Positions 51,942 through 60,182 of a stretch of DNA of 64,000 nt are shown piece by piece; the stretch's first letter is position 1, and each line of letters opens with the position of its first letter. A program made the translations under genes and the position numbers. Source of the stretch: Oscillospiraceae bacterium (GTDB lineage Bacteria > Bacillota > Clostridia > Oscillospirales > Oscillospiraceae); NCBI GenBank assembly GCA_902793285.1, contig CADBCV010000014.1, positions 23,650 to 87,649 on the forward strand. The letters run 5' to 3'. The notes under the pieces are model-generated. The model was not told the origin of the DNA and did not search any database. It was given only the letters and a program-made list of their open reading frames with translations.

Positions 51942-52059
51942 TTCTTTTGCTTTATATGGTTACTATACCATGAAAAGCCGCGTTTGAGAAGTCACTTTCC
52001 CGAAAGATCACGCGTCGGTTTGCGGACATTTTGCGCGCGCCCCCGGCGCACAACAGAAA

Positions 52060-52123
52060 GCACCCCCGGGTCCGTTTGGGCCCGGGGGTGCTCTGTCTCC
52101 TCCCCGCTTTGGGGAGTTTTTTT
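52060..52123. terminator. Two terminator hairpins facing opposite ways
   Basis: AGCACCCCCGGG/CCCGGGGGTGCT (52060-52093) is a strong hairpin followed on the minus strand by TTTCTGTT. CTCCCC/GGGGAG (52100-52116) is followed on the plus strand by TTTTTTTATT, a classic intrinsic terminator. No plus-strand gene precedes the second, so it may end a small RNA. Confidence 0.65.
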
Positions 52124-52172
52124 ATTGTCCAAGGCCCGCCCTGGCAGGCCCCGTCTTTTTCACCTGACGCAA

Positions 52173-52292
52173 TCAGAGATTGCAGAACGGCAGCGTCCAA
52201 TAGTAAGAAACAAAATCCTTGTCCTCAAGCAAATTGGGAAACCGGGACGCATGCTCAGGCTCGAAAAACGCGGCGTTCATAATGCCGTCCAT
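52173..52292 (-). CDS. Small protein, 39 residues, unknown
   Basis: It starts at 52292, 11 bp after a strong AAGGAGG site, and codes MDGIMNAAFFEPEHASRFPN followed by an acidic and aromatic tail ending in PFCNL. A terminator follows at 52093-52060. No family was recognised. The good translation signals and own terminator favour a real small gene or a leader peptide, though it could also be the remnant of a longer gene. Confidence 0.45.
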   Translation of the reverse strand: MDGIMNAAFFEPEHASRFPNLLEDKDFVSYYWTLPFCNL

Positions 52293-52494
52293 TTTTCTAC
52301 CGCCTCCTTTCCTTGAGTTCGCGGTGGATTATAGTCTTTTTTGATCCCGGTTTCAAGGGCCGTTTTGCCCAAACTTTTGTCTAATTCCTCTAAAAACTGT
52401 AAGCGGTTTTTGTGCAAGTTTTCTGGATACAGGCAGTCTCGCGCGGGATTACCCGGTGAAAAAAGAGCCTGCGGCCTGGGGCTTTGCCCGCCTG

Positions 52495-52940
52495 TCAGGT
52501 GTTCCGGTAGAGCGCCAGCGCCCGGTGGATCCTGTTTGCGGGCTTGATGAGCTCCTGGATCGTTTCACCCTTATTGAGCGTGTCGATCAGGGCGGCGATA
52601 TAGCGGTCCATGTGCACGGAATAATAGTATTCCCGGCTCAAAAGCTCCGGCGTCTGATAGATGAGATTGGTGGTGAAGATGCGGTCAAACCAGCCGTCCG
52701 AGAAGGCCCGGTCGACCTTTTCGAGTCCGCCTGTGAAAAGGCCGAAGGTGGAGAACAGGAACACGCGCCGCGCGCCCATCTCCTTGAGCTGCCGGGCGGT
52801 GTCCAGGATGCTGCCGCCGGAGGCGATCATGTCGTCCACCACGATCACGTCCTTCCCGCTGACCGACCCGCCGCAGAAATCATGCGCGACGACCGGATTC
52901 GTGCCGTTTACGATGTGCGGCGCCGGATTGCAAGGGGCCT
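52495..52940 (-). pseudogene. prs: 5'-truncated ribose-phosphate pyrophosphokinase fragment
   Basis: Only the last 145 or so residues of a clostridial PRPP synthetase of roughly 390 remain: HIVNGTNPVVAHDFCGGSVS, GKDVIVVDDMIASGGSILDT with the PRPP-binding motif, then TTNLIYQTPELLSREYY. The frame loses similarity upstream of about 52940, where the promoter of the divergent ABC exporter begins. The ATP site and N-terminal domain are missing, so no activity is expected. A full copy is presumably elsewhere. The frame itself is intact, so loss may be recent. Confidence 0.8.
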
Positions 52941-52990
52941 GCGGCAAAATAATCGGGATGACATGCGCAAAACTTTTTACAAACTTGTGC

Positions 52991-53018
52991 TTGATTTCAG
53001 CCGGAGTTTTGATAGAAT
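52991..53018 (+). promoter_or_regulatory. Promoter of the ABC exporter pair
   Basis: TTGATT (52991-52996), 16 bp, TAGAAT (53013-53018). It sits next to the break of the prs fragment. Confidence 0.6.
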
Positions 53019-53059
53019 GAGGTTTACTGTGTTTTTTCAGAAAGGATGTGAAAGCGGCT

Positions 53060-54802
53060 GTGATCAAAACGCTCGCCGGGAGTCTGCGGGAGTATAAAAA
53101 GCCCTCGCTGCTCACATTGCTCTTCATTCTGGGAGAGGTCTTCTTTGAGGTGCTCATCCCCTTTTACACCGCCGACATGGTCAACATGATCAAGGCGGGC
53201 GAGGCCCTGTCCGACGTCACGCTGCTCGGGGCAAAGCTCGTGCTGATGGCGGTCGCCTCCCTCTTCTGCGGCGGCATCGCGGCGCGGACCTGCTCCGAGG
53301 CCGCCACCGGCTTTGCCAAGAACCTGCGCGAGGATATGTTTACGCGGGTGCAGAGCTTTTCCTTTGCGAACATCGACCGCTTCTCCTCCGCCTCGCTCGT
53401 GACGCGCATGACGACGGATGTGTCAAACGTCCAGATGTCCTTCATGATGATCATCCGCACCGCCGTGCGCGCGCCGATGATGTTCATTTTCGCCATCACC
53501 ATGGCCTTCATCATGGGCGGCAGGCTCGCCCTCACGTTCGTGGTGGTGGTGCCGATTTTGGTTGGCGGTCTGCTGTTCGTGGCGAAAAAGGCCATGCCCG
53601 CCTTCCGCTCCGTCTTCCGGAAATATGACAAGCTCAACGAGTCCATTGAGGAAAACGTGCGCGCCATGCGCGTTGTAAAGGGCTTTGCGCGCGAGGATTA
53701 CGAGAAGAAAAAGTTTGCCGCCGCCGCGGACTCCATCTGTCTCGACTTCACGAAGGCCGAGCGCATTGTGGCCCTGAACGCCCCCCTCATGCAGCTGTGC
53801 ATGTACTTCAACATGGTCTTCATCCTCACAGTGGGTGCGCGCATCATCGTCTCCACCCGCGGCACCGTGATCGACGTGGGGCAGATCGCCGCCATGCTGA
53901 CCTACGGCGTGCAGGTACTGATGAGTCTCATGATGCTCTCGATGATCTACGTCATGGTCACCATCTCGGCCGAGTCCGCCAAGCGCATCAGCGAGGTGCT
54001 GGTGGAGGTCCCGTCGCTCCAAAGCCCCGAGAACGCGAAGGAGACCGTCCCGGACGGGAGCGTGGACTTTGCGGGCGTGAGCTTCAAGTATTCCGCCGCG
54101 GCGGAGCGCAACGCCCTCTCGGACATCGACCTGCACATCCCCTCGGGCGCGACGGTGGGCATCCTCGGCGGCACCGGCTCCGGCAAGACGACGCTTGTGC
54201 AGCTCATCGCCCGCCTCTACGACGTGACGGAGGGCAGCGTGAAGGTCGGGGGGCTGGACGTACGCGAGTACGACATGGAGGCGCTGCGGAACGCGGTTTC
54301 CATGGTGCTGCAGAAAAACCTCCTCTTCTCCGGCACGATCGCGGAGAACCTCCGCTGGGGCAACGAGAACGCGAGCGACGCGGAGATCATCGAGGCGTGT
54401 AAGCTCGCACAGGCGGACGATTTTGTGAAGTCCTTCCCCGACGGGTACGACACCCATATCGAGCAGGGCGGCACCAATGTCTCCGGCGGGCAGAAGCAGC
54501 GGCTCTGCATCGCGCGGGCCCTCCTCAAAAAGCCGAAGATCCTGATCCTCGACGACTCCACGAGCGCCGTGGACACGAAGACCGACGCCCTCATCCGCGC
54601 GGGCTTCAAAACATACATCCCCGAGACCACGAAGATCATCATCGCCCAGCGCGTCGCCTCCGTCATGGACGCGGACATGATCCTCATCATGGACAACGGC
54701 CGCATCGTCGACCGCGGCACGCATGACGAGCTTTTAGCGCGCAGCGAAATTTACCGCGAGATCTATGAGCAGCAGATGAACGGAGGTGAGGAGAATGCCT
54801 AA
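53060..54802 (+). CDS. ABC exporter half-transporter with degenerate ATP site
   Basis: A 580-residue half exporter (TMD-NBD) of the heterodimeric multidrug type (BmrC, TM287). Six membrane helices span residues about 15-300; Walker A GGTGSGKTT is near 373, signature NVSGGQKQR near 475, Walker B ILILDDSTSAVD near 495. Asp stands in place of the catalytic Glu, as in the non-hydrolysing site of such heterodimers. A GTG at 53060 gives the usual MIKTL-type lead (as VIKTL); a GTG at 53048 is also in frame but too close to AAAGGA. It overlaps the next gene by 8 bp. Confidence 0.9.
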   Translation: MIKTLAGSLREYKKPSLLTLLFILGEVFFEVLIPFYTADMVNMIKAGEALSDVTLLGAKLVLMAVASLFCGGIAARTCSEAATGFAKNLREDMFTRVQSFSFANIDRFSSASLVTRMTTDVSNVQMSFMMIIRTAVRAPMMFIFAITMAFIMGGRLALTFVVVVPILVGGLLFVAKKAMPAFRSVFRKYDKLNESIEENVRAMRVVKGFAREDYEKKKFAAAADSICLDFTKAERIVALNAPLMQLCMYFNMVFILTVGARIIVSTRGTVIDVGQIAAMLTYGVQVLMSLMMLSMIYVMVTISAESAKRISEVLVEVPSLQSPENAKETVPDGSVDFAGVSFKYSAAAERNALSDIDLHIPSGATVGILGGTGSGKTTLVQLIARLYDVTEGSVKVGGLDVREYDMEALRNAVSMVLQKNLLFSGTIAENLRWGNENASDAEIIEACKLAQADDFVKSFPDGYDTHIEQGGTNVSGGQKQRLCIARALLKKPKILILDDSTSAVDTKTDALIRAGFKTYIPETTKIIIAQRVASVMDADMILIMDNGRIVDRGTHDELLARSEIYREIYEQQMNGGEENA

Positions 54803-56726
54803 AATGCCCGGAGGACCGCGCGGCGCGAACATGCACGGCGGAAAGCCGAAGGCGGACTTCTCGGCCCTCGGCCGCGCCATCCGGCATCTCTTCGCCTACT
54901 ACCCCCGTCTCGCCCCGCTCACGATGCTCTGCATCCTTTTCTCGGCAGTGGTCTCCTCCATCCCCTCGCTCTTCACCCAGAACGTCATCGCCGTCATCGA
55001 GCGCTGGTATAAGAGCGGCGACTGGGCCGCCGCAAGGCCCGAGGTCTACCGCTATGTGACGGTGCTGGCCATTCTCTATGTCCTCGCCCTCATGAGCTCC
55101 GCGGCCTACACCCAGCTCATGGCCGTGATGACCCAGGGCTATCTCAACAAGCTCCGGCAGGAGACCTTTGACAAGATGCAGGATCTCCCCATCCGCTATT
55201 TTGACAGCCACCAGCACGGCGACATCATGAGCTATTACACAAACGACATCGACACCCTGCGTATGCTCGTGAGCCAGGCCCTGCCCACCTTCATCCAGTC
55301 CGGGGCCATCGTGCTCGTGGTGTTTGCGATCATGCTCTATTTCAGCGTCTGGATGACGCTGGTGCTCATCGTCGGCGTCGTCGCCATGTTCTATGTGACC
55401 AAAGTGGTCGGCGGCGGGTCCGCGCGCTACTTCATCAAACAGCAGAAGTCTCTCGCCGATACCGAGGGCATCATCCAGGAGATGATGAACGGGCAGAAGG
55501 TGGTCAAGGTCTTCTGCCACGAGGAGAAGAGCATCGAGGCTTTCAAGAAGCTCAACAACGAGCTCCAGGAGAACAGCCGCAGGGCAAACGCCTATGCCAA
55601 CATCCTCGGCCCCATCATGAACAACATCGGCAACATCCTCTATGTGGTCATGGCCCTCGCGGGGGGCGTGTTCCTGCTGACGGGGGTACACAACGTGTCC
55701 TTCTCCGGCAAGGCCTTCTCCATCAGCGTGCTGGTGCCCTTCCTCGGCATGGCCAAGCAGTTCACCGGCAACGTCAACACCCTTGCCCAGCAGATCAACA
55801 ACATCGTCATGGCCTCCGCGGGTGCCGGACGCATCTTCAGTCTCATGGACGAAGAGCCCGAGACGGACGAGGGCTATGTCACTCTCGTGAATGTCAAGGG
55901 CCCGGAGGATCACTTGGAGGAGACGCAGGAGCGCACCGGCAGGTGGGCCTGGCGCCACCCCCACGGGGACGGGACCCTGACCTACACGCCGCTCCGTGGC
56001 GATGTGCGCCTCGTGGACGTGGACTTCGGCTATGAGCCGGGAAAGGACGTGCTGCACGGCGTCTCCGTGTACGCAGAGCCCGGGCAGAAGGTCGCCTTCG
56101 TGGGAGCCACCGGCGCCGGCAAGACCACCATCACGAACCTCATCAACCGCTTCTACGACATTGCCGACGGCAAGATCCGCTATGACGGCATCAACGTCAA
56201 CAAGATCAAAAAGGCGGACCTCAGGCGCTCGCTCGGTCTCGTGCTGCAGGAGACGAATCTCTTCACCGGCACGGTCATGGACAACATCCGCTACGGCAGG
56301 CTCGACGCCACCGACGAGGAGTGCATCCGGGCCGCCCGGCTCGCCGGCGCGGACGACTTTATCGTGCGGCTTCCCGAGGGCTACGGCACCATGCTGCAGA
56401 ATAACGGCGCGAACCTCTCCCAGGGCCAGCGGCAGCTCATCGCCATCGCTCGCGCCGCCGTCGCCGATCCCCCGGTCATGATCATGGACGAGGCCACCTC
56501 CTCCATCGATACCCGCACCGAGGCCATCGTCCAGCGCGGCATGGATGAGCTTATGAAGGGGCGCACGGTCTTCGTCATCGCCCACCGCCTCTCCACCGTC
56601 AAAAATTCCGATGTCATCATGGTCCTCGACCACGGCCGCATCATCGAGCGCGGCAGCCACGACAAGCTCATCGCCGAGAAAGGAACCTACTACCAGCTCT
56701 ACACCGGCGCGTTCGAGCTGGAGTGA
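54795..56726 (+). CDS. ABC exporter half-transporter with active ATP site
   Basis: A 643-residue partner of the preceding protein. After a Gly/Pro/Lys-rich lead of 35 residues come six membrane helices (to about 345), then the ATPase domain: Walker A GATGAGKTT near 438, signature NLSQGQRQL near 540, Walker B VMIMDEATSSID near 560, with the catalytic Glu present. An insertion of 45 residues (LEETQERTGRWAWRHPHGDG) links the two domains. It starts at the ATG at 54795 right after GGAGGTGAGG. The pair likely expels lipophilic compounds. Confidence 0.92.
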   Translation: MPKMPGGPRGANMHGGKPKADFSALGRAIRHLFAYYPRLAPLTMLCILFSAVVSSIPSLFTQNVIAVIERWYKSGDWAAARPEVYRYVTVLAILYVLALMSSAAYTQLMAVMTQGYLNKLRQETFDKMQDLPIRYFDSHQHGDIMSYYTNDIDTLRMLVSQALPTFIQSGAIVLVVFAIMLYFSVWMTLVLIVGVVAMFYVTKVVGGGSARYFIKQQKSLADTEGIIQEMMNGQKVVKVFCHEEKSIEAFKKLNNELQENSRRANAYANILGPIMNNIGNILYVVMALAGGVFLLTGVHNVSFSGKAFSISVLVPFLGMAKQFTGNVNTLAQQINNIVMASAGAGRIFSLMDEEPETDEGYVTLVNVKGPEDHLEETQERTGRWAWRHPHGDGTLTYTPLRGDVRLVDVDFGYEPGKDVLHGVSVYAEPGQKVAFVGATGAGKTTITNLINRFYDIADGKIRYDGINVNKIKKADLRRSLGLVLQETNLFTGTVMDNIRYGRLDATDEECIRAARLAGADDFIVRLPEGYGTMLQNNGANLSQGQRQLIAIARAAVADPPVMIMDEATSSIDTRTEAIVQRGMDELMKGRTVFVIAHRLSTVKNSDVIMVLDHGRIIERGSHDKLIAEKGTYYQLYTGAFELE

Positions 56727-56787
56727 GAGCAGCGCCCCTTCCATCACGGGGCGTGCTGCAAAATGGGCAAACGTGATGCTTTTTGAT

Positions 56788-56935
56788 CGTAGGGGAGGGG
56801 CTTGCCCCTCCCGCGCGGCAAACATTCCGATATGCTAAAATGTACGGCGATTTCGTTTTTTCACGAATTCGCCGTACATTGTTTTTTATGCCTGCTTGTA
56901 CTGCCGGGAGGGGCAAGCCCCTCCCCTGCGGTGTT
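56788..56935. repeat. Palindromic element with inner terminator
   Basis: GTAGGGGAGGGGCTTGCCCC at the left and GGGGCAAGCCCCTCCCC at the right are inverted copies. Between them AATGTACGGCGA/TCGCCGTACATT (56839-56880), followed by GTTTTTTATG, is a good terminator for the ABC genes. The left core matches 23181-23210. The rest of the 378-bp gap holds the promoter at 57018. Confidence 0.75.
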
Positions 56936-57017
56936 TATGGCCGGATTCTGCAAAAAGTGAGTTTTACAACGCCCATTTACATTTTTGCGGCATTTGTTCA
57001 AATCGGCAGAAAAGGGA

Positions 57018-57046
57018 TTGACGCAAGGGGTGGAAATCAGTATAAT
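57018..57046 (+). promoter_or_regulatory. Promoter of the small protein/reductase unit
   Basis: TTGACG (57018-57023), 17 bp, TATAAT (57041-57046), about 58 bp before the first start codon. Confidence 0.75.
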
Positions 57047-57104
57047 ATGTACAGCAAAATGGCATAAACTCATCCTAAAAACATAGCAGGAGGGAAATAT
57101 CCAC

Positions 57105-57311
57105 ATGAAGACGCTTAAGAAATTCCTGCTCCTCGCGTGCTTCGGCTGCGTGGGCTTCGGCCTCGTGAAGGTCCTGAGCACTGACGAGGCACAGGAGAAG
57201 CTGTTCGGCATTCTCGGCGAAGACACGTATCTTGCCATTCTGGACAAGGTCCGTCTTCTCGGCGATCTGCTGAGCTGGCCCATCAACTTTGTGAAGGCGC
57301 TGCTCCCGTAA
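57105..57311 (+). CDS. Small membrane-anchored protein, 68 residues
   Basis: It starts MKTLKKFLLLACFGCVGFGL, a basic lead and one hydrophobic helix with two cysteines, then an amphipathic tail ending PINFVKALLP. AGGAGGG precedes the ATG. It stands 38 bp ahead of the flavin reductase gene behind a shared promoter. No family recognised; it might place the reductase at the membrane, but that is only an idea from linkage. Confidence 0.65.
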   Translation: MKTLKKFLLLACFGCVGFGLVKVLSTDEAQEKLFGILGEDTYLAILDKVRLLGDLLSWPINFVKALLP

Positions 57312-57349
57312 AGTCCGAAAACAGAAATTCATTTAAAAGGGGTTAAACT

Positions 57350-59410
57350 ATGAACGAGAAGTATGAAGCTCTATTTACTCCGTTCAAAATCGGAGAGGTA
57401 GAGATCCCGAACCGCATCGTACAGTGTTCCATGGGCGGCACGACCCTCTTCGGCTGGCTGGAGCCGTCTCACTTCGACACCGAGGCCGCCGACTTCCTGC
57501 TCAAGAGAGCCAAGGACGGCGTCGGTCTGGTCCTCCCCGGTATGCAGGTCATCCGCGACACCATGGGCAGAAAATGGCTGGACTCCAACCGCCAGATGTA
57601 CCGCGTGCTCAAGCCTTATATGGACGAGTACCACAAGACCGGCGGCAAGCTCTTCATTCAGCTCGCCGGCGGCTTCGGCCGCTCCATGGCCGTCACGCCC
57701 TGGATGGCTGCCCTCGGGCGCAACGACCTTCTGAACAAGCTCGCAAGCCCCGTGGTGGACGTGCAGTACGCCTGCGCCTCCGCCTCCGCCACCCCCAACC
57801 GCTGGGCCGATAACTTCAACTCCCGCCCCTTCACCATCGAGGAGATCCAGGAGATGGTCTGGCACTTCGGCGCCACCGCCAAGAAGCTGCGCGAGGCCGG
57901 CGTCGACGGCGTTGAGATCCACGCCGTGCACGAGGGCTACAACCTCGACCAGTTCGCCATCGCGAACATGAACTTCCGCACCGACCAGTACGGCGGCAGT
58001 CTCGAGAACCGCCTGCGCTTCGCCACCGAGATCGTCCAGGAGATCCACCGCCAGGCCGGCGACGACTTCCCCGTCTCCCTGCGCTACTCCGTCCGCTCCT
58101 GCACGAAGGGCTGGCGCAAGGGCGCGATGCCCTATGAGGAGTTTGAGGAGTTCGGCCGCGACATGGCGGAGTCCGAGAAGGCCGTCAAGATCCTGCAGGA
58201 TGCGGGCTACGCCTTCCTCAACTGCGACAACGGCACCTACGACGCCTGGTACTGGGCTCATCCGCCACAGTACATGCCCGACAACTGCAACCTCGCAGAC
58301 GTGGAGCATATCCGTCAGTTTATCGACATTCCCGTCGCCTGCGCCGGCCGTATGGACCCGGTCAAGGCCGCCGAGGAGATCGCCGCGGGCCGTCTCGACG
58401 CCGTGGCCATCGCCCGCCAGAACCTCGTAGACGAGAACTGGGTCACCAAGATCCGCACCGGCCACGAGGAGGACATCCGCCCCTGCATCCGCTGCCACAA
58501 CGGCTGCTTCAACTTCTCCAAGGCCAACGGCACCGAGAACATGCAGTCCCTGGGCGACTCCCTGCACCTCGCCCGCTGCGCGCTGAACCCGCCCACCATG
58601 CAGCACAACCGCTACAAGATCGTCCCGACGAAGCACCCCAAGAAGGTCGCCATCATCGGCGGCGGCGTCGGCGGCATGGAGTGCGCGCTGGTGCTGAAAA
58701 AGCGCGGCCACAACCCCGTCATCTTCGAGAAGGAAGACCAGCTCGGCGGCCTGTTCCTCACGGCCTCCGCCATGACCTTCAAGGAGAACGACAAGGAGCT
58801 CATCGCCTGGTACAAGCGGGAGATCGCCAAGGCCGGCGTGGAGGTCCGCTTCAATACCGAGGTCAACGATCTCGGCACCATCCGCCGCGGCTTCGATGAG
58901 ATCATCGTCTGCACCGGCTCCGTCCCCAGGACCATGCCCCAGATCAAGGGCTTTGAGAAGACCCGCTCCTTCCGTGAGCTGCTGCGCGAAAAGAAGGTCG
59001 AGGGCGACAAGATCGTCTTCCTCGGCGGCGGCCAGTCCTCCTGCGAGGCGGCGTATGATCTCGTCCTCGCGGGCAAGCACCCCGTCATCGTCGAGTACGG
59101 CAACGACCTCGTTGCGGCCCAGGCCACCTGCCTTGCCAATACCTCGTTCCTGCGCGACGCGATGGAGTACCACAAGGTCCCGGTCTACCTGCACTCCACC
59201 ATCACCGAGATCGGCGACGGCTACTGCGTCATCAAGACCCCGAACGAGACCTTCCGCTGCGAGTGCGACGCCGTCATCAACGGCATCGGCTTCGTCCCCG
59301 CCCCCGTCGGCGAGAAGGGCGCCCATGTGCACAGAGTCGGCGACTGCGTTGCCATCGGCAACCTGCGCACCGTCATCTGGCGCGCCTGGGACGTCTGCAT
59401 GAGAATATAG
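57350..59410 (+). CDS. FMN/FAD/[4Fe-4S] NADH:flavin oxidoreductase (2-enoate reductase, BaiCD/FldZ-like)
   Basis: A 686-residue three-part reductase. Residues 1-370 are an old-yellow-enzyme barrel for FMN (ending AIARQNLVDENW). CIRCHNGCF and a later RCALNP give the [4Fe-4S] cysteines. From about 425 on are the FAD and NADH folds (AIIGGGVGGMECALVL, VFLGGGQSSCEAAYDL). Family members reduce C=C bonds: enoates in amino-acid fermentation, bile-acid intermediates or 2,4-dienoyl-CoA. The substrate cannot be read here; no bai or fld genes are near. AAAGGGG precedes the ATG. Confidence 0.9.
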   Translation: MNEKYEALFTPFKIGEVEIPNRIVQCSMGGTTLFGWLEPSHFDTEAADFLLKRAKDGVGLVLPGMQVIRDTMGRKWLDSNRQMYRVLKPYMDEYHKTGGKLFIQLAGGFGRSMAVTPWMAALGRNDLLNKLASPVVDVQYACASASATPNRWADNFNSRPFTIEEIQEMVWHFGATAKKLREAGVDGVEIHAVHEGYNLDQFAIANMNFRTDQYGGSLENRLRFATEIVQEIHRQAGDDFPVSLRYSVRSCTKGWRKGAMPYEEFEEFGRDMAESEKAVKILQDAGYAFLNCDNGTYDAWYWAHPPQYMPDNCNLADVEHIRQFIDIPVACAGRMDPVKAAEEIAAGRLDAVAIARQNLVDENWVTKIRTGHEEDIRPCIRCHNGCFNFSKANGTENMQSLGDSLHLARCALNPPTMQHNRYKIVPTKHPKKVAIIGGGVGGMECALVLKKRGHNPVIFEKEDQLGGLFLTASAMTFKENDKELIAWYKREIAKAGVEVRFNTEVNDLGTIRRGFDEIIVCTGSVPRTMPQIKGFEKTRSFRELLREKKVEGDKIVFLGGGQSSCEAAYDLVLAGKHPVIVEYGNDLVAAQATCLANTSFLRDAMEYHKVPVYLHSTITEIGDGYCVIKTPNETFRCECDAVINGIGFVPAPVGEKGAHVHRVGDCVAIGNLRTVIWRAWDVCMRI

Positions 59411-59426
59411 TCCCATAGAGAGACCG

Positions 59427-59457
59427 CTCCCCTCGGATCATTCCGAGGGGAGTTTTT
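59427..59457 (+). terminator. Terminator of the reductase gene
   Basis: CTCCCCTCGG pairs with CCGAGGGGAG, followed by TTTTT. Confidence 0.9.
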
Positions 59458-59471
59458 ACGGCTTATCAAAT

Positions 59472-59873
59472 TCACGCCATGAGATCGGCGAGGGTTTTGC
59501 TGTCGAGAAAGCCGTTGACCAGGGTGTCAAGCTCCTTCCACAGCGGCAGCGTCGCGCAGTACGGCGCCCGCTCGCAGGGCTCCGCCCCCTCCGCAAGGCA
59601 GGCCACGGGCGCAAGACTTGCCTCCGTGGCGCGCAGGATCTCCCCCACCGGGTATTCCGCCGGCTCCCTTGTCAGGCGGTAGCCGCCGCCCTTGCCGCGG
59701 GTGCCCTCCACAAGGCCCTGCTCCACCAGCATGGGCATGATGCGTTCAAGATATTTCAGGGATACCTGCTGGCGCGCGGCAACCTCCTTCATCGCGATGG
59801 AGCCCTCGCCGCTATGCTCCGCGAGATCCACCATAACGCGCAGCGCATAGCGCCCGCGGGTAGAGATCATCAT
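59472..59873 (-). CDS. Rrf2/IscR-type transcription regulator
   Basis: A 133-residue regulator with an N-terminal winged helix (YALRVMVDLAEH, VSLKYLERIMPMLVEQGLVEG) and a three-cysteine cluster loop, VACLAEGAEPCERAPYCATL, at about residues 91-110. That pattern binds a [2Fe-2S] or [4Fe-4S] cluster in IscR, NsrR and RsrR. It starts at 59873 or 59870; AAGGGG is 8 bp before the former. It probably answers to iron-sulfur or redox state. No isc or suf gene follows. Confidence 0.9.
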   Translation of the reverse strand: MMISTRGRYALRVMVDLAEHSGEGSIAMKEVAARQQVSLKYLERIMPMLVEQGLVEGTRGKGGGYRLTREPAEYPVGEILRATEASLAPVACLAEGAEPCERAPYCATLPLWKELDTLVNGFLDSKTLADLMA

Positions 59874-59916
59874 CAAACCGTCCCCTTTCCTTAGACAATG
59901 ATTTTTGCTTTTTTAC

Positions 59917-59946
59917 AGTATACACCAAGAGAGTCGAAATAGTCAA
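59917..59946 (-). promoter_or_regulatory. Promoter of the Rrf2 gene
   Basis: Minus strand TTGACT (59941-59946), 18 bp, TATACT (59917-59922). Confidence 0.65.
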
Positions 59947-60004
59947 TTATTGGAAAATCTTTTTCGCGCCCCTTTTTCGTAACAGAAAAAAGATAAAAAA
60001 AGCC

Positions 60005-60033
60005 TTGCATTTTCCAAAGCGTTGTGCTATTAT
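60005..60033 (+). promoter_or_regulatory. Promoter of tRNA-Pro
   Basis: TTGCAT (60005-60010), 17 bp, TATTAT (60028-60033); a TATAAT overlaps at 60031. Confidence 0.55.
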
Positions 60034-60050
60034 AATCAGGCGCAAGAGAT

Positions 60051-60126
60051 CCGGGTGTAGCGCAGTTGGTAGCGTGCTTGAATGGGGTTCAAGAGGCCGG
60101 AAGTTCGAATCTTCTCACTCGGACCA
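60051..60126 (+). tRNA. tRNA-Pro(GGG)
   Basis: A 76-nt tRNA. Acceptor CCGGGTG pairs with CACTCGG; discriminator A and encoded CCA (60124-60126) follow. Anticodon stem CTTGA/TCAAG holds loop ATGGGGT with anticodon GGG at 60084-60086 and the G37 usual for proline. The T arm is GGAAG-TTCGAAT-CTTCT. An integrase gene stands just behind it. Confidence 0.95.
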
Positions 60127-60162
60127 AAAATCCTCAATTTCGCAAGAAATTGGGGATTTTTT
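60127..60162 (+). terminator. Terminator behind tRNA-Pro
   Basis: AAAATCCTCAATTTC pairs with GAAATTGGGGATTTT, followed by TTCTGCC. As at tRNA-Ser, it is probably brought by the element. Confidence 0.8.
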
Positions 60163-60182
60163 CTGCCTAAAAATACCCCTCT

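Noticed and set aside
52495-53157. Treating the PRPP synthetase fragment as a full 220-residue gene
   Set aside because: The first 75 residues of that frame overlap the promoter and start of the divergent ABC gene and show no similarity to PRPP synthetase.
57371-59416. A 681-codon minus-strand frame opposite the flavin reductase
   Set aside because: Composition is Val/Asp/Gly/Leu-rich without any motif; the plus-strand gene is fully supported.
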